This document shows, piece after piece, positions 1 through 3,968 of a DNA stretch of 6,508 nucleotides (its first letter is position 1; each line of letters opens with the position of its first letter). Source of the DNA: an uncultured beta proteobacterium. Its GTDB lineage: Bacteria > Pseudomonadota > Gammaproteobacteria > Burkholderiales > Burkholderiaceae_B. A model generated the notes under the pieces. That model did no database searches. It had not been told where the DNA came from and saw only the letters and a list, made by a program, of their open reading frames with translations. Where the stretch lies: assembly GCA_903924715.1 (NCBI GenBank), contig CAIYCP010000431.1, positions 1 to 6,508 of the forward strand. Reading direction: 5' to 3'. The position numbers were made by a program, and so were the translations under genes.

Positions 1-104
1 ATGACATTGGTCATAGGTTTGCACAAGCGCTTAGTTTTGGTTTGCGTGAGGCTAACTATTATGCGTTTTGTATTGACGCAAGAGAGGAGAAGAACAGTGC
101 TTGA
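1..104 (+). CDS. 3' end of an unrecognised gene (partial)
   Basis: Reading from base 3, one frame stays open for 33 codons and stops at TGA 102-104; its start lies before the window. The visible C-terminus begins DIGHRFAQAL and ends DAREEKNSA, and looks like ordinary soluble protein with a charged helical end. I do not recognise the family and assign no function. The case for a real gene is contextual: its last eight bases overlap the GTG start of the next gene, and that gene's AGGAGA ribosome binding site lies within its final codons, the same overlap style seen between the following genes. The competing frame from base 1 needs a leader rich in Leu, Val and Arg that looks less protein-like. 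Confidence 0.55.
   Translation, partial: DIGHRFAQALSFGLREANYYAFCIDAREEKNSA
85..90 (+). promoter_or_regulatory. Ribosome binding site fixing the GTG 97 start
   Basis: AGGAGA at 85-90 sits seven bases (counted from the last G) before the GTG at 97-99. No such site precedes the in-frame ATGs at 1 and 61, so this site decides the start of the zinc-ribbon-like microprotein. Confidence 0.6.
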
Positions 105-264
105 AGCAATCAGAACATTCTTTGGTAAGTTGCGCGGCCTACATGGTGAGCGCAAAACAATCGTAGAGCAGGGGTTGGTGTGGCGATGCACAAGCTGCCA
201 CACAATTTTCTTAACACGGACAGCGGGAGAGCAACACAAATGCCAAGACCAAAAAGTGAACTGA
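97..264 (+). CDS. Small Cys2-His-Cys zinc-ribbon-like phage protein
   Basis: A 55-residue basic protein of no family I can name. Residues 1-30 are a probable amphipathic helix with many Arg and Lys. Residues 31-49 hold the spacing C-x2-C-x12-H-x-C (C31, C34, H47, C49), which fits a small zinc-binding knuckle of the kind used in nucleic acid or protein contacts. The GTG start at 97 is chosen because AGGAGA lies seven bases upstream and the start overlaps the preceding stop by eight bases; upstream ATGs at 1 and 61 in the same frame have no such site. The 3' end overlaps the next gene by 25 bases. Zinc binding and a regulatory or DNA-binding role are inferred from the residue pattern only. Confidence 0.6.
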   Translation: MLEAIRTFFGKLRGLHGERKTIVEQGLVWRCTSCHTIFLTRTAGEQHKCQDQKVN

Positions 265-392
265 CCAAGAGTGGCAAAGCTGTCGGTATTCGCTTAACTG
301 AAAGCGAGTTTGAAGAATACAAACGACTTGGGGCATCAAAGTGGTTACGCAAATTTTTGCAGGAAAGTAGAGACAGGAGAAAAAATGACTGA
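240..392 (+). CDS. Small ribbon-helix-helix-like protein (50 aa)
   Basis: A 50-residue protein starting MPRPKSELTK. A short beta-strand-like segment (residues 13-20, KAVGIRLT) is followed by a helix (21-30), a glycine turn at G31 and a second helix (32-47). That is the layout of ribbon-helix-helix (MetJ/Arc-type) DNA-binding proteins, which act as dimers whose paired strands enter the major groove. ATG 240 is preferred over in-frame starts at 180 and 186 because GGGAGA at 225-230 lies at a workable distance and the RHH-like core begins soon after. It overlaps the upstream gene by 25 bases and the downstream gene by 8. A likely role is transcriptional regulation of phage genes. Similarity is judged by eye, and the protein is short enough that the fold call is only moderate. 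Confidence 0.65.
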   Translation: MPRPKSELTKSGKAVGIRLTESEFEEYKRLGASKWLRKFLQESRDRRKND

Positions 393-582
393 AGAAATTA
401 CAAAACGAAAAGGACGAGGCCCGAGTAAGAAGCCAACCCTTTTCAATACGAGCTTGCGACTATCGAGGGAGGTGATGGATTACTTCAACACCCACCATCC
501 GTATTCAAAGCAAGCCAAGATTCGTGAAATTCTTACCGAGTATGTAAACAGCCAACAGCAAGGAGCTAAAAATGGCAACTAA
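385..582 (+). CDS. BrnA-antitoxin-like ribbon-helix-helix protein
   Basis: A 65-residue protein with a basic Gly/Lys/Pro-rich N-terminus (residues 6-18), a strand-like segment NTSLRLS (21-27), a helix (29-37) and a second helix KIREILTEYV (45-54). The pattern of a strand ending in RL, then an acidic-hydrophobic helix, then a helix ending in IREIL-x-EYV resembles the BrnA antitoxin / RHH repressor family. No BrnT-type toxin gene is adjacent, so this is more likely a stand-alone DNA-binding regulator than half of a toxin-antitoxin pair. The start is ATG 385, with AGGAGA at 375-380 five bases away and an 8-base overlap with the previous gene; an upstream in-frame start at 310 has no comparable support. 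The 3' end overlaps the next gene by 11 bases. Two RHH-like genes side by side may arise from duplication or may form heterodimers; both ideas are inference. Confidence 0.65.
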   Translation: MTEEITKRKGRGPSKKPTLFNTSLRLSREVMDYFNTHHPYSKQAKIREILTEYVNSQQQGAKNGN

Positions 583-1138
583 GAAAGCAACCACAAGCCG
601 CGCCGCAAAGATGCGCGAGTACTTCACCGCCAACCCATTGGCTACACCTAGCGAGGTAGCCAAGAAGTTCGAGACTACGTACCAAATTGCGTACATGTGC
701 AAAAGGGAGATGAAGCCGAAGAAACTTGTTCTTGGACGCGCCGAGGTAGAGGTAGCCAACAGACTGGGTATACCAACGAAGGACTATGCCAAACAGATAT
801 ACGAGTTGACCAAGGGGCGCAAGCGAGCACCGCGATGGATATCAACGTCAGGCAACAAGTCAGTGGAAGACTTGAACACGACACTGTGGCAACCCCCAGA
901 GTTGTTACCTGTACCCGAAGTTATCACAATGATTGAACCACAACCCGACCCAGTGAACCATCCTGCCCATTACAAAGTAGGTGGAATCGAAACCATCGAC
1001 TTTATTGAAGCCAAAAAGTTGAACTACAACATGGGTAATGCCGTGAAGTACATCAGCCGCGCCGACCACAAGGGCAACAAAAAACAAGACTTGGAGAAAG
1101 CCAAGTGGTACATTGACCGCGAAATCTCACGACTGTAA
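572..1138 (+). CDS. DUF3310-domain protein with HTH-like N-terminus (possible nucleotide kinase)
   Basis: A 188-residue protein. Residues about 127-186 match the phage DUF3310 domain: NHPAHY (129-134), GGIETIDFIE (137-146), GNAVKYISRADHKGN (155-169) and DLEKAKWYID (173-182). This family includes T7 gp1.7, reported as a nucleotide kinase, and is usually found in phage early/replication regions. Residues 10-48 resemble a helix-turn-helix (ATPSEVAKKF followed by a recognition-helix-like stretch), and 60-85 contain a second possible helical unit with a basic end (KGRKRAPR). Residues 90-126 look like a Pro-rich linker. ATG 572 has AGGAG at 561-565 six bases upstream and overlaps the preceding gene by 11 bases. 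It is the last gene before the non-coding interval and terminator. The domain assignment is firm; the enzymatic role and DNA binding by the N-terminus are inferred. Confidence 0.85.
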   Translation: MATKKATTSRAAKMREYFTANPLATPSEVAKKFETTYQIAYMCKREMKPKKLVLGRAEVEVANRLGIPTKDYAKQIYELTKGRKRAPRWISTSGNKSVEDLNTTLWQPPELLPVPEVITMIEPQPDPVNHPAHYKVGGIETIDFIEAKKLNYNMGNAVKYISRADHKGNKKQDLEKAKWYIDREISRL

Positions 1139-1164
1139 TTCAAGGGGGGAGGCATAATTCAAGG
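1136..1164 (+). repeat. 10-bp direct repeat, 19-base period, at the start of the non-coding interval
   Basis: TAATTCAAGG occurs exactly at 1136-1145 and 1155-1164, a centre-to-centre distance of 19 bases. The first copy contains the stop codon of the DUF3310 gene. The spacing is close to two helical turns, so protein binding on one face of the DNA is possible. The second copy also forms one arm of the predicted hairpin at 1161-1196. Function is unknown. Confidence 0.45.
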
Positions 1165-1194
1165 ACGACCTAGCCGGTAGATGTGACGGTGTCT

Positions 1195-1224
1195 TTGTGG
1201 ATGAGGTTTCCCCCTTAATATAAT
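1195..1224 (+). promoter_or_regulatory. Possible promoter with consensus -10 inside the non-coding interval
   Basis: TATAAT at 1219-1224 is an exact sigma70 -10 hexamer. The best -35 is TTGTGG at 1195-1200 with an 18-base spacer, which matches only the TTG half of the consensus. Transcription from it would begin near 1231 and run into the terminator at 1304-1326, giving a short RNA of about 95 bases unless read-through occurs. Because the hexamer also lies in the A/T-rich loop of a 10-bp inverted repeat, it may simply be loop sequence. Confidence 0.3.
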
Positions 1225-1236
1225 TGACCTCATCCA
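1198..1236 (+). repeat. 10-bp perfect inverted repeat flanking the TATAAT
   Basis: TGGATGAGGT at 1198-1207 is the exact reverse complement of ACCTCATCCA at 1227-1236, separated by 19 bases containing C-tract 1210-1214 and TATAAT 1219-1224. At DNA level it looks like a two-half-site operator around a -10 element; at RNA level it is a hairpin arm pair (P3). RHH repressors, two of which may be encoded just upstream, often bind such paired half-sites, but no direct evidence links them. Confidence 0.55.
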
Positions 1237-1251
1237 ATCCATAACGTGATC

Positions 1252-1276
1252 GGGGGCACGTAATCTACCAGCCCCC
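1252..1276 (+). repeat. GC-rich inverted repeat (stem P4)
   Basis: GGGGGC at 1252-1257 and GCCCCC at 1271-1276 form a six-pair all-GC stem with a 13-base loop. The G-tract could instead pair with the C-tract at 1210-1214, and the C-tract with the G-tract at 1144-1149, so this element may take part in alternative folds. Confidence 0.45.
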
Positions 1277-1278
1277 TG

Positions 1279-1294
1279 CCTAACAAATGTTAGG
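1279..1294 (+). repeat. Perfect small hairpin upstream of the terminator (stem P5)
   Basis: CCTAACA at 1279-1285 is the reverse complement of TGTTAGG at 1288-1294. In RNA this would fold as a six-pair stem with an AAAT loop. It lies ten bases before the terminator stem and has no T-tract, so it is not itself a terminator. Its 3' arm can alternatively make four pairs (TAGG with CCTA 1301-1304) that would touch the base of the terminator. Confidence 0.45.
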
Positions 1295-1303
1295 GTAAGT
1301 CCT

Positions 1304-1326
1304 AGCCGCCTTCGGGCGGCTTTTTT
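1304..1326 (+). terminator. Intrinsic (Rho-independent) terminator
   Basis: AGCCGCC (1304-1310), tetraloop TTCG (1311-1314), GGCGGCT (1315-1321), with an uninterrupted T run 1321-1326. The C(UUCG)G loop is exceptionally stable. It ends the transcript of the left-hand genes and insulates the strong promoter that begins ten bases downstream. Confidence 0.93.
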
Positions 1327-1335
1327 ACGTCAGTA

Positions 1336-1350
1336 CTTGACAAAGTCAAG
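1336..1350 (+). promoter_or_regulatory. Palindromic operator-like site over the -35
   Basis: CTTGAC (1336-1341), AAA, GTCAAG (1345-1350) is a perfect 6+6 palindrome that contains the whole -35 hexamer. Outer CAG (1331-1333) and CTG (1351-1353) extend the symmetry with a two-base offset. A dimeric repressor bound here would block RNA polymerase. It does not match a LexA box that I know. The regulator is unknown; the RHH-like products encoded at 240-582 are candidates by proximity only. Confidence 0.5.
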
Positions 1351-1364
1351 CTGTGTGTTATTAT
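1337..1364 (+). promoter_or_regulatory. Strong sigma70-type promoter of the replication operon
   Basis: TTGACA (1337-1342) is a perfect -35. After a 16-base spacer comes TATTAT (1359-1364), five of six bases of the -10 consensus, preceded by TGT at 1356-1358, an extended -10. The start of transcription is expected near 1371, giving a leader of about 23 bases before GTG 1394. The terminator directly upstream makes this the natural start of a second transcription unit running through VRR-NUC, polymerase, Cas4-like, HNH and SNF2 genes, read by host RNA polymerase. Confidence 0.8.
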
Positions 1365-1383
1365 CCCCGCTCGAAAACAAATT

Positions 1384-1387
1384 GGAG
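1384..1387 (+). promoter_or_regulatory. Ribosome binding site fixing the GTG 1394 start
   Basis: GGAG at 1384-1387 is six bases before GTG 1394. Together with the promoter at 1337-1364 it rules out the in-frame TTG 1337 and GTG 1355, which lie inside or before the promoter, and makes TTG 1382 unlikely. Confidence 0.65.
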
Positions 1388-1393
1388 CAGTTA

Positions 1394-1696
1394 GTGGCGG
1401 CTACCCCAGAGGCCAAGGTCAAGGCCAAGATTAAAAAAACCCTGAAAGACAACAACGTCTACTTCGCCATGCCAATCGGCACTGGCTACGGCAGTTCAGG
1501 AGTCCCCGACTTTCTTTGCTGTGTCAACGGACACTTCCTCGCCATTGAAGCCAAGGCAGGTAAAGGCACGACCACAGCATTGCAAGACAAGAACATCCGA
1601 GAGATAAAAGAATGCGGCGGCATGGCTGTCGTGATTGCCGAAGAGCAACTCGAACTTGGATACCTAGAACAACTTATTCAACTGATGAGGAGCTAA
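1394..1696 (+). CDS. Stand-alone VRR-NUC domain nuclease
   Basis: A 100-residue protein starting (V/M)AATPEAKVKAKI, the usual beginning of phage VRR-NUC proteins, which are about this long. The PD-(D/E)XK-type core is visible: an N-terminal helix with E6, a GYGSSGVPDF segment (31-40) with the metal-binding D39, IEAK with E52 and K54, and ALQ with Q64. The family includes the nuclease domain of FAN1 and stand-alone phage enzymes thought to act on branched or flapped DNA. GTG 1394 is chosen for its GGAG site and the promoter just upstream; the frame is open back to TTG 1337, but those codons overlap promoter DNA. It is the first gene of the replication operon and ends two bases before the next ATG. 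The fold and catalytic residues are clear; the exact DNA substrate is unknown. Confidence 0.88.
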   Translation: MAATPEAKVKAKIKKTLKDNNVYFAMPIGTGYGSSGVPDFLCCVNGHFLAIEAKAGKGTTTALQDKNIREIKECGGMAVVIAEEQLELGYLEQLIQLMRS

Positions 1697-1698
1697 CG

Positions 1699-2145
1699 AT
1701 GAGCGAGTTCTGTGCGGGGGTAAAAATCCTATTGGAGCGCATGAAGTCCAACCCCGAGGACTTTGAAATGATTGAATTAGACGTAAGAAGTATGACGAAC
1801 GTACAAGGGCGGTTCTATGACTTTGCTCAATCCATTGAGGGGGTAATTTTGGGCACTACCGAAAAAGGCAGGCCGTATCGTGATTGGCATTACTTCACCG
1901 ACGAAGAACGCAAAGCCTTGATTGATGGGTTCAAGGAAATGAAGCGAACCAAGTTTGACAAGACGGTCATGGAGCGGGTGTTTGATGAGCAATACATTGA
2001 ACGTCAACAGGAGCAAATACGGTTTGCTAACCAACCGCAGTACCACGCACTACAAGCTCAACCCGGCCACTTCCAAACGATTACAACAGACAACACAAAT
2101 GGCGGGATTATGAGTGCTATTGGGCTTGGGAATATTTTCAAATGA
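1699..2145 (+). CDS. Phage protein of unknown function upstream of the polymerase
   Basis: A 148-residue protein starting MSEFCAGVKILLERMKSNPE. It is largely helical: residues 5-16 and 66-108 are rich in charged amphipathic helix (FTDEERKALIDGFKEMKR near 66-83). The C-terminal 40 residues (109-148) are Gln/Asn-rich, low in charge and probably flexible, ending GLGNIFK. No membrane segment, signal peptide or catalytic motif is visible, and there is no acidic C-terminal tip of the single-strand-binding-protein kind. ATG 1699 has AGGAG (1688-1692) six bases upstream, two bases after the preceding stop; an upstream in-frame start at 1612 would lie deep in the VRR-NUC gene and is rejected. The stop overlaps the polymerase ATG (ATGA), so the two proteins are probably made in coupled amounts. 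It may be a replication accessory factor; this is inferred from position only. Confidence 0.75.
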   Translation: MSEFCAGVKILLERMKSNPEDFEMIELDVRSMTNVQGRFYDFAQSIEGVILGTTEKGRPYRDWHYFTDEERKALIDGFKEMKRTKFDKTVMERVFDEQYIERQQEQIRFANQPQYHALQAQPGHFQTITTDNTNGGIMSAIGLGNIFK

Positions 2146-3968
2146 ACGTCATCACGATTGACTTTGAGACTGCCTATGGCGGCGACCTTGGGTTTGCCAA
2201 GCAGACCACTGAGGAATACATTCGGGACAAGCGCTTTGAAGTTATCGGTGTTGCAGTACAGGTAAACGATGGCGAGCCGGAGTGGTTTAGCGGTACACAC
2301 CAAAAGCTGTACAGCTTCCTGAACAAGTACGACTGGAAGAACTCCATTGCCTTAGCCCACAACGCAGTGTTCGATGGAGCGATTCTGAATTGGCAGTTCG
2401 GTATCACCCCCAAGGGTTGGCTTGATACGTTGAGCATGGGACGTGCGCTTCATGGTACGCAAGTGGGTGGAAGCCTCGCAGTGCTGGCACAGCACTACGG
2501 CATTGGTGTCAAGGGCGAACAGGTCAAGCAGTACATAAACTATTACCGTAGGGACTTCAGCAAAGAAGAGTTGGCCGACTACGGTGAGTACTGCAAGAAC
2601 GATGTGAAGTTGACGTGGGACTTGTATGGGCACATGAGCCAAGGGTTCCCCGCATCTGAGTTGCGCCTGATCGACCTGACCGTGCGCATGTTCACCGAGC
2701 CAGTGTTGCAGTTGGACAAAGACATGCTGCAAGACCATTTGATTTCGGAGCGGGAACGCAAGGCTGAGATATTGGAGAACTTCGACAAAGACACCCTGAT
2801 GAGCAACCCGCAGTTTGCCGAGTTGCTGGTGTCTCTTGGCGTACAGCCGCCCATGAAGAAGAGTCCAACCACTGGCAAGCAGACCTTTGCCTTTGCTAAG
2901 AATGATGAGGAGTTCAAGGCCCTGTTGGAGCATCCTGATACGCAGGTACAGGCAGTAGTTGCGGCCCGGCTAGGTACGAAGTCAACCATTGAGGAGACAC
3001 GAACCGAGCGGTTCATTGGCATCGCCGAACGAGGCCCAATGCCAGTTCCCCTGCGCTACTACGCTGCCCACACCGGACGGTGGGGTGGTGACGACAAGAT
3101 CAACTTGCAGAATTTGCAACGCAAGTCACCATTGAAGAAATCTATCCTTGCACCGTTTGGTTTCATGTTGGTTGACTCAGATTCATCACAGATTGAAGCA
3201 CGGATGTTGGCATGGCTGGCGGGTCAGGACGATTTGGTTGAAGCATTTGAAAGGGGCGAGGATGTATACAGAATCATGGCGTCGGCTATTTATGGCAAGA
3301 GCATTACTGAGATCACAACCGATGAAAGATTCGTTGGTAAGACCACGATCTTGGGGGCAGGCTATGGCATGGGTGCGGCAAAGTTTCAAGCCCAACTTAA
3401 GAACTTTGGTGTGGAGGTATCACTGGAAGAAGCACAGCGAGTCATTGATACTTACCGCAGAACCTACCCACGCATCCCCGAACTTTGGAAGGCTGCGGCG
3501 AATGTCCTCCCCGCAATCATTGGTGAACAGACCACAGCGTTTGGGCGTGGCGACATACTTAAGGTAGATGGGTCACAAGGCATCCTGCTACCCAATGGAC
3601 TGCGCTTGAAGTACCCCAACTTGCGTAAAGAATACACCGATATTCAGGGCGACGGCAAACCTCAATTTGTGTACGACACCAAGAAGGGTAAGGCAGTCAT
3701 CCCCAACCGAATCTACGGCGGCAAGATCATTGAGAACGTGTGCCAAGCACTTGCACGTATTGTGATAGGCGAGCAGATGTTGATGGTGGCCAAGAAGTAT
3801 CGTGTGGTCATGACGGTGCATGATGCCATTGCTTGTATCGTGCCCACAAACGAGGTTGAAACAGGTAAAGAGTTTGTTGAGATGTGTATGCGCCTACGTC
3901 CGTCGTGGGCACCTGAGTTACCGCTGAACTGCGAAGCAGGGTATGGCAGAAGTTATGGAGATTGCTGA
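2142..3968 (+). CDS. Family A DNA polymerase with 3'-5' proofreading exonuclease
   Basis: A 608-residue phage-type Pol I without a 5'-3' nuclease domain. The DnaQ-like exonuclease occupies about 1-165: Exo I D7/E9 (ITIDFET), Exo II N74 and D78 (HNAVFD), Exo III Y150 and D154 (YCKND). The polymerase domain runs from about 290 to the end: the template/primer segment GRWGGDDKINLQNLQ (312-326), motif A DSSQIEAR with catalytic D347 and E352, motif B R396, K400, L404, Y408, G409, and motif C VHDA with H560 and D561. L404 stands where E. coli has Phe762 and T7 has Tyr526, and A562 replaces the usual Glu after the catalytic Asp. All essential acids are present, so the enzyme should be active. ATG 2142 overlaps the upstream stop by four bases and has no good ribosome binding site, suggesting translational coupling. 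It is presumably the phage replicative polymerase. Confidence 0.97.
   Translation: MNVITIDFETAYGGDLGFAKQTTEEYIRDKRFEVIGVAVQVNDGEPEWFSGTHQKLYSFLNKYDWKNSIALAHNAVFDGAILNWQFGITPKGWLDTLSMGRALHGTQVGGSLAVLAQHYGIGVKGEQVKQYINYYRRDFSKEELADYGEYCKNDVKLTWDLYGHMSQGFPASELRLIDLTVRMFTEPVLQLDKDMLQDHLISERERKAEILENFDKDTLMSNPQFAELLVSLGVQPPMKKSPTTGKQTFAFAKNDEEFKALLEHPDTQVQAVVAARLGTKSTIEETRTERFIGIAERGPMPVPLRYYAAHTGRWGGDDKINLQNLQRKSPLKKSILAPFGFMLVDSDSSQIEARMLAWLAGQDDLVEAFERGEDVYRIMASAIYGKSITEITTDERFVGKTTILGAGYGMGAAKFQAQLKNFGVEVSLEEAQRVIDTYRRTYPRIPELWKAAANVLPAIIGEQTTAFGRGDILKVDGSQGILLPNGLRLKYPNLRKEYTDIQGDGKPQFVYDTKKGKAVIPNRIYGGKIIENVCQALARIVIGEQMLMVAKKYRVVMTVHDAIACIVPTNEVETGKEFVEMCMRLRPSWAPELPLNCEAGYGRSYGDC
2211..2228 (+). 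repeat. 18-bp exact direct repeat, copy 1 (in polymerase gene)
   Basis: GAGGAATACATTCGGGAC is identical to bases 4390-4407. Here it encodes EEYIRD, residues 24-29 of the polymerase, in the exonuclease domain. An 18-base match is not expected by chance in 6.5 kb. It may reflect a shared peptide with the same codons, a binding site or a small recombination scar. Confidence 0.7.

Larger units (their letters stand above)
1139..1326 (+). ncRNA. Candidate structured RNA / 3' UTR ending in an intrinsic terminator
   Basis: This 188-base interval has no plausible ORF. Pairing read by eye gives: P1, 1142-1148 with 1210-1216 (AAGGGGG/CCCCCTT, plus a G-T pair 1149/1209); P2, 1161-1170 with 1188-1196 (nine pairs including one wobble, G1167 bulged); P3, 1198-1207 with 1227-1236 (ten perfect pairs); P4, 1252-1257 with 1271-1276 (GGGGGC/GCCCCC); P5, 1279-1285 with 1288-1294; then the terminator hairpin 1304-1321. 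P1 and P3 interleave, with one base between the P3 5' arm and P1 3' arm and a ten-base A/T-rich crossing strand (1217-1226), the geometry of an H-type pseudoknot. The two G-tracts can also swap C-tract partners. It could be a small RNA processed from the early transcript, a 3' UTR structure, or a set of DNA operator sites. No known RNA family was recognised. No covariation test was possible. Confidence 0.4.

Noticed and set aside
1..96. Longer version of the zinc-ribbon-like protein from ATG 1 or ATG 61
   Set aside because: No ribosome binding site for either ATG, and another frame (stop at 104) reads as the tail of an upstream gene. AGGAGA before GTG 97 is the better start.
385..582. BrnTA toxin-antitoxin module
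   Set aside because: Only a BrnA-like protein is seen; neither neighbour resembles BrnT, and the flanking genes fit a phage early operon.
1139..1393. tRNA or known riboswitch in the non-coding interval
   Set aside because: No cloverleaf, no T-loop GGTTCGA-type sequence, and no consensus of the riboswitch classes I could recall; the stems form a different arrangement.
2352..2933. 193-residue open frame on the minus strand opposite the polymerase
   Set aside because: It lies wholly within a strongly supported polymerase gene, has no ribosome binding site or domain that I can see, and its Leu/Gln/His-rich composition is typical of an antisense shadow.
2579..3022. 147-residue open frame on the minus strand
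   Set aside because: Overlaps both the polymerase gene and another antisense frame; composition rich in Ser, Cys and Arg; no recognisable domain.
3148..3567. 139-residue frame on the plus strand inside the polymerase gene
   Set aside because: Out-of-frame shadow of motifs A and B; Arg/Trp/Leu-heavy composition and no initiation signal.
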